Assembly (NCBI GenBank): GCA_947174015.1
Contig: CAMWHJ010000033.1
Coordinates: 1 to 32,413 of the forward strand
Length of the DNA: 32,413 bases
Direction: 5' to 3'
From: an uncultured Lachnospiraceae bacterium
GTDB lineage: Bacteria > Bacillota > Clostridia > Lachnospirales > Lachnospiraceae
The notes beneath the pieces were generated by a model. That model was not told where the DNA came from, ran no database searches, and saw only the letters and a list, made by a program, of their open reading frames with translations. Positions 1 to 6,010 of the stretch are shown piece by piece. The position numbers and the translations under genes are program-made. How positions within the stretch are numbered: position 1 is the first letter of the stretch; the number at the start of each line of letters is the position of its first letter.

Positions 1-51
1 AGGGCACTTTACGGACTTACACCGATTAGATTACGCCCATGCTGGGCGAAC
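1..51 (-). mobile_element. 5' end of a probable group IIC intron (runs off the window)
   Basis: Read on the minus strand from about position 51, the sequence starts GTTCGCCC, forms a 6-bp hairpin (CGCCCA/TGGGCG, 34-48), and continues with GGTGTAAGTCCG. A short 5' hairpin followed by a GGTGnAAGTCC motif is what I associate with domain I of bacterial group II introns. It lies 6 nt after a terminator-like stem-loop, the usual insertion site of class C introns. The reverse-transcriptase gene would lie beyond the left edge and cannot be seen. The call rests on motif recognition over about 50 nt, so it is tentative. Confidence 0.5.
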
Positions 52-57
52 AAGAGA

Positions 58-88
58 AAACCGCAGCATATTAGCTATGCTACGGTTT
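58..88 (-). terminator. Rho-independent-type hairpin, likely the intron's 5' exon target
   Basis: The arms AAACCGCAGCATA and TATGCTACGGTTT pair over 13 positions with one mismatch around a 5-nt loop. On the minus strand the stem is followed by TTTTCTCTTG. It could end the transcript of the gene at 353-733, although 260 nt separate them. Confidence 0.6.
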
Positions 89-352
89 GCAAAAATTACG
101 AAATAAAATTAGGGAATAATCTTTGATGTACCCACTATCTTTAGAAAAGAATTCCAGATACATCTGACTACTTTTTTACTATATCACACTATTATTGTTT
201 TGTAAATCAGAATTTTGTCTAATTATGGCAGGTGTACCTGTGCAACATTTACAAAAAAGAAACTTGGCAGCATTGACGTACTTGGCGGTTTTTAAGAGTA
301 TAGTCCTAAAGCAGTAAATGCACAGCCTATACTGAATTGTCACAATAGTTTT

Positions 353-733
353 CTATTGAAAAGATAACCTGATGTTTTCTTTTTCAATTCCTAAAAATTC
401 AGAAACATAGTCCAATATCTCTGTTTTTAAATCATTCTTTTCTGCCTTATCAGCCACTACACTAACATCCGCAGAAATGATTTCACCATTGGAAGAATAT
501 GTATCTATGTCGCAATCCAAAACCCCGTCCTTATCTTTGATGTTTGATACTAATGTTTTCTCTGTATAATCAGAATACAAACTGTCTTTATCCATATTAG
601 TAATCTGATTATAACCATGAGCAATATTTATATCTTCTTTCGAAAAGTCACCCGCCCCTACCACAATGCCTCCTGTGATGATACCTAAGGCAAGAAGACA
701 GCTTCCACAAATAAGAAAAATTCTTTTTTTCAT
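353..733 (-). CDS. Small membrane-anchored or secreted protein of unknown function
   Basis: This 126-residue protein is not recognised. Residues 1-28 form a lysine-started hydrophobic segment (MKKRIFLICGSCLLALGIIT), an uncleaved anchor or signal peptide; there is a cysteine at 9 but no clear lipobox at the right distance. The rest is acidic and soluble-looking. The last 45 residues alternate a beta-strand-like stretch (ISADVSVVADK) with an amphipathic helix (LKTEILDYVSEFLGI) and a final strand, a pattern similar to the ring-building or SpoIIIAF/AG-like folds of sporulation proteins; that similarity is only inference. A good ribosome-binding site (GGAGGAT) precedes the ATG. Paired 21-bp-spaced repeats lie upstream, and a two-component system is encoded 900 bp upstream on the same strand. 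Confidence 0.7.
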   Translation of the reverse strand: MKKRIFLICGSCLLALGIITGGIVVGAGDFSKEDINIAHGYNQITNMDKDSLYSDYTEKTLVSNIKDKDGVLDCDIDTYSSNGEIISADVSVVADKAEKNDLKTEILDYVSEFLGIEKENIRLSFQ

Positions 734-1140
734 AGTTCATAATCCTCCGAACAAGTTAAATTAAGTGTTGTTCTATCCACATTTAGGATAGTTGCAAAAA
801 TAACAAAATTTCTTTTCTCATATTACACTATTTTGCATGATTTTTTTCATACTTGTAAAAAACAACCATCCTTTTGTAAAAAATAACCATTCTCCTGAAA
901 ATATAAGCATAAAAATGGATTTTTACAAGCACAAACACATCCCAATACTTGATATCATTCCTTTGACAATAATCTTACATTTCAACAGATAAATTTTCCC
1001 AATAACTTACATCCTTTCGATGATAGATCTTATGATATAAATCTGATAAATGCAGATACTTTTTAACCAGATTTCTAAATTTATCAGAATATTTTTTACA
1101 CGTTTTCATCTCTCTTCTGCATTGAAGGCTGCCCTGTTTA
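734..1140. other. AT-rich intergenic region
   Basis: No credible coding sequence was found in about 400 bp. It contains the ribosome-binding site of the 353-733 gene and a pair of direct repeats (853-892). No consensus sigma-A promoter stands out, which would fit an activator-dependent promoter for the downstream gene. Confidence 0.5.
853..892 (-). repeat. Two direct repeats spaced by 21 bp
   Basis: On the plus strand TTGTAAAAAACAACCATCC (853-871) is repeated as TTGTAAAAAATAACCATTC (874-892), with two differences and a start-to-start distance of 21 bp, two turns of the helix. They lie 120-160 bp upstream of the start of the 353-733 gene. Such paired direct repeats are typical OmpR-family regulator sites, so the regulator at 2640-3341 is a candidate binder (inference). 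Confidence 0.4.
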
Positions 1141-1383
1141 TCAAAATTTAAACTTCAATTGCGGATAGGCAATGGTCGCTGACATCAATATCATACTACA
1201 AAATATAATCATAACAATTACAAAGTTCCCCACTCCGTTCAGCTCCTTAATCGCTATATTATACTTCTCCAAACTACCGCCCAGACCAGGAACTAATATT
1301 ACTCGTCTGACTGCACTTTCACCATTTTTAATCATATTAAAAATGACATTTCCTTCTGCCTGCACAAATCCCGATTTTTCTCT
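1141..1383 (-). pseudogene. Unidentified gene fragment with one membrane segment
   Basis: An open stretch of about 80 codons begins right after a stop codon and has no ribosome-binding site at its only early start (GTG at 1365). The product has a basic/amphipathic first half and one hydrophobic segment near the end (FVIVMIIFCSMILMSATIAY). It reads like a piece of a permease or other membrane protein, but no family was recognised. It lies in a run of decayed genes downstream of the sensor kinase, where an ABC transporter is often found in this type of locus. Confidence 0.25.
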
Positions 1384-1442
1384 TTAAGCAACTTCCTGAT
1401 AAACGAGAAGTTATCAGCTTCCCAAATCTATTTTAGGCTATT

Positions 1443-1670
1443 CTACAAAGATCGTATAAACTTCTCAATCTCATAATTAACTGCTTCCGGATTGTCAACA
1501 TTTGAGTTATGAGCTGCATTTGTTATAGATATAAGCGGAAAACCTGTATAGGTAGAAAGCATTGATAGGAAAATTCTTTATATGGTCTTGATAATTTTTT
1601 CTCATTTATTTGCCATTGCGATCCCCTCTTCTTCATCTCCTGAAATCACCAGCCTGTCATCACTACGCAT
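1443..1670 (-). pseudogene. C-terminal remnant of an alpha/beta hydrolase
   Basis: The frame runs from an ATG overlapping the end of the kinase gene to a TAG at 1443 and carries two internal stops (TGA, TAA). The part before the stops contains SGDEEEGIAMA, resembling the acid-residue loop of alpha/beta hydrolases. The part after them contains PLISITNAAHNSNVDNPEAV and ends EKFIRSL, the usual catalytic-histidine region and C-terminus of this fold. The nucleophile elbow and N-terminal half are absent, so only the last third of a gene remains, fused to the 3' end of the kinase gene. Confidence 0.55.
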
Positions 1671-2643
1671 TTGAAACATTTCTCTGGTGTCTTTGGGGAT
1701 TTTTCCTCACTAAGAACACTTCAAAGACAGACCCTTTGCCCTTTCGGGAACTTACTTTAATATAACCGCCTTCCCCAGAAATAATCTGTCTGGCAAGATA
1801 TAATCCGATTCCCACTCCTTCTTCCTGATGAACATCTTTGGAGCGGTAAAATCGTCCAAAAATCTTTGCCTGCTCTTCCTCTGCTATACCAATTCCGGTA
1901 TCTTCCACCTGAATGCAGACAAACATTTCATATTCCTTTACCCGTATGATAACACTTCCTGCCTGTGTATATTTGATCGCATTGTCCACAATATTATGAA
2001 GTGCTTCTGTGGTCCATTTTTCATCAAAACAGGCAATGGCTTCCTGGTTTTCTATCGCTAATTGGAAGCCTTTCTTCTCTGCCCTTGGCAGCAAGTTCTG
2101 ATACAAATATTCCAGCATTGATGACACAGAATTATTAACCGGTGCAAGGTTTACAATACCAGTTTCCAATCGTGACATTTTAACCAGCGAAGTAACAAGA
2201 AAGTTTAATTTATCTGCCTGTTCTCGCATACACTCTGCATACTGTGCAGCTTGTTCTGAAAGGTTTTCTTCCTGCAGCAATTCCGCATAAAGCAGCAAAT
2301 TTGCCACTGGAGTTTTGGTTTGATGGGAAATATCCGCTATCAATGTCTTAATCTTGTCTTTTTCCTTTGCCACATTCTTTGCAGACAGCTCGGAATCTGC
2401 CAAATACCTGCCCAGCTTATTTTCCAATGCAGAGTACATGGTTTCATCCAATGTTTCCTCCACAAAAGTTCCATTGATAGCCCGCCAAAGCATGGCATCC
2501 AACCTTTGCATCATCCGTCTGGTTCGCAAATGTTCCAGAAAGACTACACCCACAGAAACCATGATAAAGACTATGATAATTTCAACTCTGATTGTTTCTG
2601 TCATAGTTTCACCTACATTTTCAACTCTGATCGTTTCTGTCAT
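1663..2643 (-). CDS. Sensor histidine kinase (two-component system)
   Basis: This 326-residue membrane kinase has a single N-terminal transmembrane segment (about residues 22-37), no recognisable sensor domain or HAMP, then a dimerisation/phosphoacceptor helix with the H-box ISHQTKTP (His107), the N-box NIVDNAIKYT, and ATP-binding glycine boxes DTGIGI and GVGIGLYLAR. All catalytic motifs look intact. The ATG at 2643 overlaps the regulator's stop codon (ATGA), which indicates translational coupling; an in-frame GTG at 2655 is a less likely start. The N-terminus repeats the segment MTETIRVE because of a 39-bp tandem duplication. Kinases of this compact type usually sense through a partner ABC transporter, but downstream there are only broken genes, so the signal is unknown. 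Confidence 0.9.
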   Translation of the reverse strand: MTETIRVENVGETMTETIRVEIIIVFIMVSVGVVFLEHLRTRRMMQRLDAMLWRAINGTFVEETLDETMYSALENKLGRYLADSELSAKNVAKEKDKIKTLIADISHQTKTPVANLLLYAELLQEENLSEQAAQYAECMREQADKLNFLVTSLVKMSRLETGIVNLAPVNNSVSSMLEYLYQNLLPRAEKKGFQLAIENQEAIACFDEKWTTEALHNIVDNAIKYTQAGSVIIRVKEYEMFVCIQVEDTGIGIAEEEQAKIFGRFYRSKDVHQEEGVGIGLYLARQIISGEGGYIKVSSRKGKGSVFEVFLVRKNPQRHQRNVSNA

Positions 2644-2652
2644 AGTTTCACC
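2580..2652 (-). repeat. 39-bp tandem duplication at the regulator-kinase junction
   Basis: A 34-nt segment starting GGTGAAACTATGACAGAAAC occurs twice with a 39-bp period (2652 and 2613 downwards) and one difference. It covers the regulator stop codon and the kinase start codon. The second copy adds 13 residues to the kinase N-terminus and supplies a second possible start at 2604. Confidence 0.9.
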
Positions 2653-3341
2653 CACATATATCCAATTCCGTATACCGTCTTAATATAAGCATTTGCATGC
2701 AGTTTGTCCCGCAGGCGTTTTATGGTAACAGAAAGGGCATTTTCCTCCACATACTCTGCCCCATCTGTCCAAATACGGTCTACTAAATCAGCTCTGCTTA
2801 GGGTAATCCCCTGATTTTCCACAAAGATACGAAGCAGCTTTTGTTCTGTCTTGCTAAGCTCTACACGTTCTTCTTTCCAGTAAAATTCCATATTTTTAAA
2901 ATCAAACACATACTGGTCCACAACTGTTTTTTCGTTCATATTCTCTTGTATATTTTCCATCGCATCTATTTTACGCAGTCGGGTATTTATTCTGGCTCGC
3001 AAAATGGCAAGAGAAAATGGTTTTGTAATGTAATCATCTGCCCCCATTTCAAGACCTGATACAATATCAGACTCCATGTCGTTGGCAGTCAACAGAATAA
3101 CTGGGAAACTATGGCTGCTCTTTAGTTCTCTTAGATAATCAAAACCATTTCCATCCGGCAGATTCACATCCAACAACACAAGATCCGGAAGATTTTTCTT
3201 GATGTAATTCTTGCTTTCATGCAATGTACCTACACATTCCGCCTCCATATCAGAAGATGTCAGTGCCCGGCATAAGCCATTGGCTAAAGCAGTATCATCT
3301 TCTACAATGAGTATCCTCTTTCTGCAAATCATTTTCTCCAT
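2640..3341 (-). CDS. OmpR-family response regulator
   Basis: The 233-residue protein has an N-terminal receiver domain with the acidic pair E15-D16, the phosphoacceptor Asp58 (LVLLDVNLPDGNG) and the conserved Lys107 (YITKPF). A C-terminal winged-helix DNA-binding domain follows (about 135-233), with the typical ALSVTIKRLRDKL recognition helix and the ending TVYGIGYMW. A ribosome-binding site (AGAGGAAG) precedes the ATG. It is co-transcribed with the kinase, whose start overlaps its stop. No target transporter remains nearby; the paired repeats at 853-892 are the only obvious local site of the right kind. Confidence 0.93.
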   Translation of the reverse strand: MEKMICRKRILIVEDDTALANGLCRALTSSDMEAECVGTLHESKNYIKKNLPDLVLLDVNLPDGNGFDYLRELKSSHSFPVILLTANDMESDIVSGLEMGADDYITKPFSLAILRARINTRLRKIDAMENIQENMNEKTVVDQYVFDFKNMEFYWKEERVELSKTEQKLLRIFVENQGITLSRADLVDRIWTDGAEYVEENALSVTIKRLRDKLHANAYIKTVYGIGYMWVKL

Positions 3342-3395
3342 ACTTCTTCCTCTTATATCTTATGATAATAATATTTCGATCACCACAAGTTAATT

Positions 3396-3418
3396 AGCCG
3401 GGGCATAACACCTCGGCT
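3396..3418 (-). terminator. Weak hairpin after the UPF0303 gene
   Basis: AGCCGGGG and CCTCGGCT pair with one mismatch around a 7-nt loop. On the minus strand it follows the 3480-3995 gene, but only a short AATTAAC tail follows, so termination would be weak. It also sits just upstream of the response-regulator start. Confidence 0.35.
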
Positions 3419-3479
3419 ACCTATGTTTTCTCTATCGTGGTTCGTATCCATGTAATCATGGAAACATATCCATTATTAT

Positions 3480-3995
3480 CTACAGATTTTCTTTAATTCT
3501 GGGCACCTCATCTGCATGCAGATATTTTCCCACACACTTTACGATAAAATCATGGTCTGCCACATGATTCAAACCGGATACCGCAATGACTCCCAATACC
3601 CCTGCCTCTTCCATACGGATGGGAAAGGCACCACCACAGCAGGCATACTCACGTTCATCTAAGAAAATATCTTCCATGGTTTTGTCACTTTTTCGCATGG
3701 AGGCATAAAAATTCAGGCTGCTCTTCTCCATAAGCTTTACTGTGCTAATCTTTCGCTCCAGCCACATCTGATTGCGTAAATTGGTTCCATCTCCTGCATA
3801 CTGGAATAATATACAGCCATTATTTAACTCAATGCGAATAGAAACCGGAAGATTTCTCTTCTTTGCCTCCGCTGCCATCAGACTGCCTAACTCCCATGCA
3901 TCTGCATTGGTAAAATGGGTAAACTGCAAGATATCCTCCTGCATATCTAACACCTTTACAAATTCCTCTAAATTTTTGATTTCTTCTGTTGTCAT
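3480..3995 (-). CDS. UPF0303 / haem-degrading-domain (HbpS-like) family protein
   Basis: The 171-residue soluble protein matches the UPF0303 family, whose fold is related to GlcG/HbpS haem-binding proteins. Family-like stretches are WELGSLMAAEAK (helix 1), PVSIRIELNNG, the basic patch NQMWLERKIST, and YACCGGAFPIRMEEAGVLGVIAVSGL near the C-terminus, where the conserved glycine-rich strand-turn lies. Its physiological role is not established; haem binding and stress sensing are suggested for relatives. The start is set by GGGGGT just upstream of the ATG. It stands alone between the two-component genes and a degenerate region, with an inverted repeat (4037-4061) upstream that could be an operator. 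Confidence 0.8.
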   Translation of the reverse strand: MTTEEIKNLEEFVKVLDMQEDILQFTHFTNADAWELGSLMAAEAKKRNLPVSIRIELNNGCILFQYAGDGTNLRNQMWLERKISTVKLMEKSSLNFYASMRKSDKTMEDIFLDEREYACCGGAFPIRMEEAGVLGVIAVSGLNHVADHDFIVKCVGKYLHADEVPRIKENL

Positions 3996-4036
3996 AGGAA
4001 TACCCCCATTTCTTTAATTCATAACTGTTTTTTATC

Positions 4037-4061
4037 TTGTCAGCTGCTTTTACTCTGACAA
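4037..4061 (-). promoter_or_regulatory. Inverted repeat upstream of the UPF0303 gene
   Basis: TTGTCAG and CTGACAA form a perfect 7-bp inverted repeat with an 11-nt spacer, 42-66 nt before the ATG at 3995. On the minus strand its first arm also gives a -35-like TTGTCA, with a GATAAA about 18 nt further on. It is a candidate operator overlapping a promoter. Confidence 0.35.
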
Positions 4062-4205
4062 AACATAATGCTTATCCTGCCTATGTGGCTGGAATTTGCT
4101 TTTTACAGTAAAATTTTAGCATTCCTAAATTTTATCGTCAACCCATTTCAAAGGCTTATGCACATATTTAATATAAATTTCATTTTTCATGTACTTTCCT
4201 ATGAA

Positions 4206-4461
4206 TTATATGCTTTTTGCTTTGTCTATTTTTATGTATACACCTATTTTATTGTTCACCTTGCATGGTACATTATAATAATCATCACCTTTCTCTATTT
4301 CCTTCATATAATTTTCCTTTATCTTCTGATATCTTGCATCGGAACCGATTACTGACAATACATCCAGAAATTCCTCTGGGTGATCTATCTTTTTAAAGTA
4401 TACAACATACCACATCCTGCAGCCTTAAAAATTTTTTCTCATATATATCCTTTAATCCCAT
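4206..4461 (-). pseudogene. Frameshifted small gene, possibly an Rpn-type (PD-(D/E)XK) remnant
   Basis: A good ribosome-binding site (AAAGGAG) precedes an ATG at 4461 that opens MGLKDIYEKKFLRLQDVVCC and soon reaches a stop. The reading continues in another frame from about 4400 as KKIDHPEEFLDVLSVIGSDARYQK to a stop at 4206. The N-terminal sequence recalls Rpn-family recombination-promoting nucleases, which are common in Lachnospiraceae, and the second part could be their C-terminal end with the middle deleted. The middle, including the nuclease motif, is missing. A TTGAAA-16-TACAAT promoter-like pair lies at 4475-4502 but would start transcription almost at the ribosome-binding site. Identity is uncertain. 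Confidence 0.35.
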
Positions 4462-4681
4462 AAATTCTCCTTTCATTGTATCACATTTTTCTCGATTTTC
4501 AATCTTAATTGTCCAGGGAAATCCCATTCAGAACTGAATGTTTCTGATTTTATATACTTATCTTACATCTGTTTTTCTCGGAAATCAATACACAAAAGTG
4601 CTAAATATGTTTGTTTGAAAATAGAAAACGATTTTAAAATTTTATGAAAATTGACGAATAAATCTAAAAATTATATTTAAA

Positions 4682-4710
4682 TTGCCCCATTGTCCGCTTT
4701 GTGATAAAAT
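4682..4710 (+). promoter_or_regulatory. Sigma-A promoter of luxS
   Basis: TTGCCC (4682-4687) is followed by 17 nt and TAAAAT (4705-4710). Transcription would begin near 4717, giving a leader of about 64 nt. Apart from this promoter and the ribosome-binding site at 4770, the 4462-4780 gap shows only AT-rich sequence. Confidence 0.65.
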
Positions 4711-4780
4711 AAAAAAAATTGTAATTGTAAAGATATGAAACAGTTACATAAAATTAATTACATTTCTAGGAGGTTTTTTA

Positions 4781-5260
4781 ATGGAAAAAATAACAAGCTT
4801 TACCATCGATCATATCAAATTGTTAAAGGGTGTCTATGTATCACGAAGGGATACTTTTGGTGCAGAGACCATCACCACCTTTGACATCCGCATGACAAAG
4901 CCTAATGGCGAACCTGTAATGAATACGGCTGAAATCCATACCATAGAGCATCTGGCTGCTACCTTTTTGCGCAATCATAAAGACTATGGTTCTAAGACGG
5001 TATACTTTGGACCTATGGGCTGTCGTACTGGTTTTTATCTATTATTATCCGGTGACTATACTTCCAAGGATATTGTACCGCTGATGGTTGAAATGTTTGA
5101 ATTTATTGCCAACTTTCAGGGTGATGTACCCGGTGCCTGTGCCAAGGACTGTGGTAACTACTTAGACATGAATCTTCCTATGGCAAATTATCTGGCTAAG
5201 AAATTCTTAGATGAAGTACTATATGATATTACAGAAGAACATTTGGTATATCCACAATAA
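4781..5260 (+). CDS. luxS: S-ribosylhomocysteine lyase (autoinducer-2 synthase)
   Basis: LuxS cleaves S-ribosylhomocysteine to homocysteine and DPD, the precursor of autoinducer-2, in the activated methyl cycle. The 159-residue length is typical. Metal ligands are visible as His53 and His57 in HTIEH and Cys124 in AKDCGNY; the catalytic Cys81 is in GPMGCRTG, and Glu56 is present. The start is set by AGGAGG seven nt before the ATG. It is a single-gene unit on the plus strand with its own promoter; the gene after it is convergent. No Pfs or other methyl-cycle gene is adjacent. Confidence 0.98.
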   Translation: MEKITSFTIDHIKLLKGVYVSRRDTFGAETITTFDIRMTKPNGEPVMNTAEIHTIEHLAATFLRNHKDYGSKTVYFGPMGCRTGFYLLLSGDYTSKDIVPLMVEMFEFIANFQGDVPGACAKDCGNYLDMNLPMANYLAKKFLDEVLYDITEEHLVYPQ

Positions 5261-5282
5261 ATGGTAACTGTTCCCTACTTTT

Positions 5283-5460
5283 ACAGCCAAATGCAAAAAT
5301 CCATATAAAATCACCTTTGGTATTGCACCCATGAAAATTGCTTCACAATGGGTGCAAGCAGGCAATCAAACTGCTTCGCACTTTGGTTACTTTGGTATTG
5401 CACCCATGAAAATTGCTCCACAGTTTGATTACTTTGGGTATTGGGTTTTTGCTTGGCTGT
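5283..5460. repeat. 178-bp nested inverted-repeat element (MITE/REP-like or bidirectional terminator)
   Basis: The ends pair imperfectly: ACAGCCAAATGCAAAAA (5283-5299) against TTTTTGCTTGGCTGT (5446-5460). Inside are a 33-bp direct repeat beginning CTTTGGTATTGCACCCATG (5315-5347 and 5390-5422, one difference), a perfect 10-bp hairpin TTGCACCCAT/ATGGGTGCAA (5322-5356), and AATCAAACTG/CAGTTTGATT arms (5363-5430). It fills the gap between the convergent luxS and DUF5662 genes. No target-site duplication is evident. Confidence 0.7.
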
Positions 5461-5479
5461 TTCTATAACTTGGGACACT

Positions 5480-6007
5480 CTATCTCTTCAAATCTTTTTT
5501 AATGTAAGAAAATACTGCCTCTTCTCCCTCCTCTTTCAGCATTAGCAATAATTTTTCCAAGAGAGCTCTGGATTCCGGGTGAAGAATGGCATATTCTCTG
5601 CCCTGCTGATAGTATTCCCAAGGGGAAGCATCTGTATAATTGCTGCCATTGTAGTTTTTTGAGGCAGCAACCCGGTCACAAAACATTTCTATCATATAGC
5701 GTTTGGGAATTTTCATTCCCTGCATTCCTTTTTCCACACCAGTACCATAGTCAATCCAATACTCATAATGGTGCTTATTCCTTCCCTTATGATGAAGCCA
5801 TGCCAAAGAAACACCAGTCATTTCTCGTTCCGCATTATTAGGGCTTCTATTTCCTTGGTAATACTTGCAACCAGGAATAAATTCGGTAGGTGAATATTTC
5901 GACAAATCATGGAGAAGCCCCTGCTTATATAGTCCTACCCGAAAGCAATACTTCATCACCAGCATTTTATGCTTTGTAATGGTTTTAAAATGTCCCCAGA
6001 CATGCAT
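5480..6007 (-). CDS. DUF5662 family protein
   Basis: The 175-residue protein matches the DUF5662 family of phage and Firmicutes proteins of unknown function. It has an HD-like layout: an early LLHDLSKYSPTEF motif, a histidine-rich WLHHKGRNKHHYEYW segment near the middle, and a later MIEMFCDRVAASK helix with conserved Asp. These could bind metal as in HD-type hydrolases, but no activity is known. The ribosome-binding site GAGGTGA lies 7 nt before the ATG. It starts 3 nt after the GH13 gene and is the last gene of that run, so it is probably co-transcribed with it and with pgeF. Confidence 0.8.
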   Translation of the reverse strand: MHVWGHFKTITKHKMLVMKYCFRVGLYKQGLLHDLSKYSPTEFIPGCKYYQGNRSPNNAEREMTGVSLAWLHHKGRNKHHYEYWIDYGTGVEKGMQGMKIPKRYMIEMFCDRVAASKNYNGSNYTDASPWEYYQQGREYAILHPESRALLEKLLLMLKEEGEEAVFSYIKKDLKR

Positions 6008-6010
6008 ATA

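Noticed and set aside
1172-1387. Plus-strand reading frame opposite the decayed region
   Set aside because: No ribosome-binding site and no recognisable product; it is the complement of the remnant on the other strand.
3396-3418. Attenuator or riboswitch in front of the response regulator
   Set aside because: The hairpin is short, has one mismatch and no aptamer-like structure; a weak terminator for the UPF0303 gene explains it.
4068-4355. 95-codon plus-strand reading frame of very hydrophobic, Phe/Tyr-rich composition
   Set aside because: Its composition reflects AT-rich sequence; no ribosome-binding site, and it opposes a better-supported broken gene.
5315-5422. CRISPR array
   Set aside because: Only two copies of a 33-bp unit inside a larger inverted repeat, no further spacers and no cas genes.
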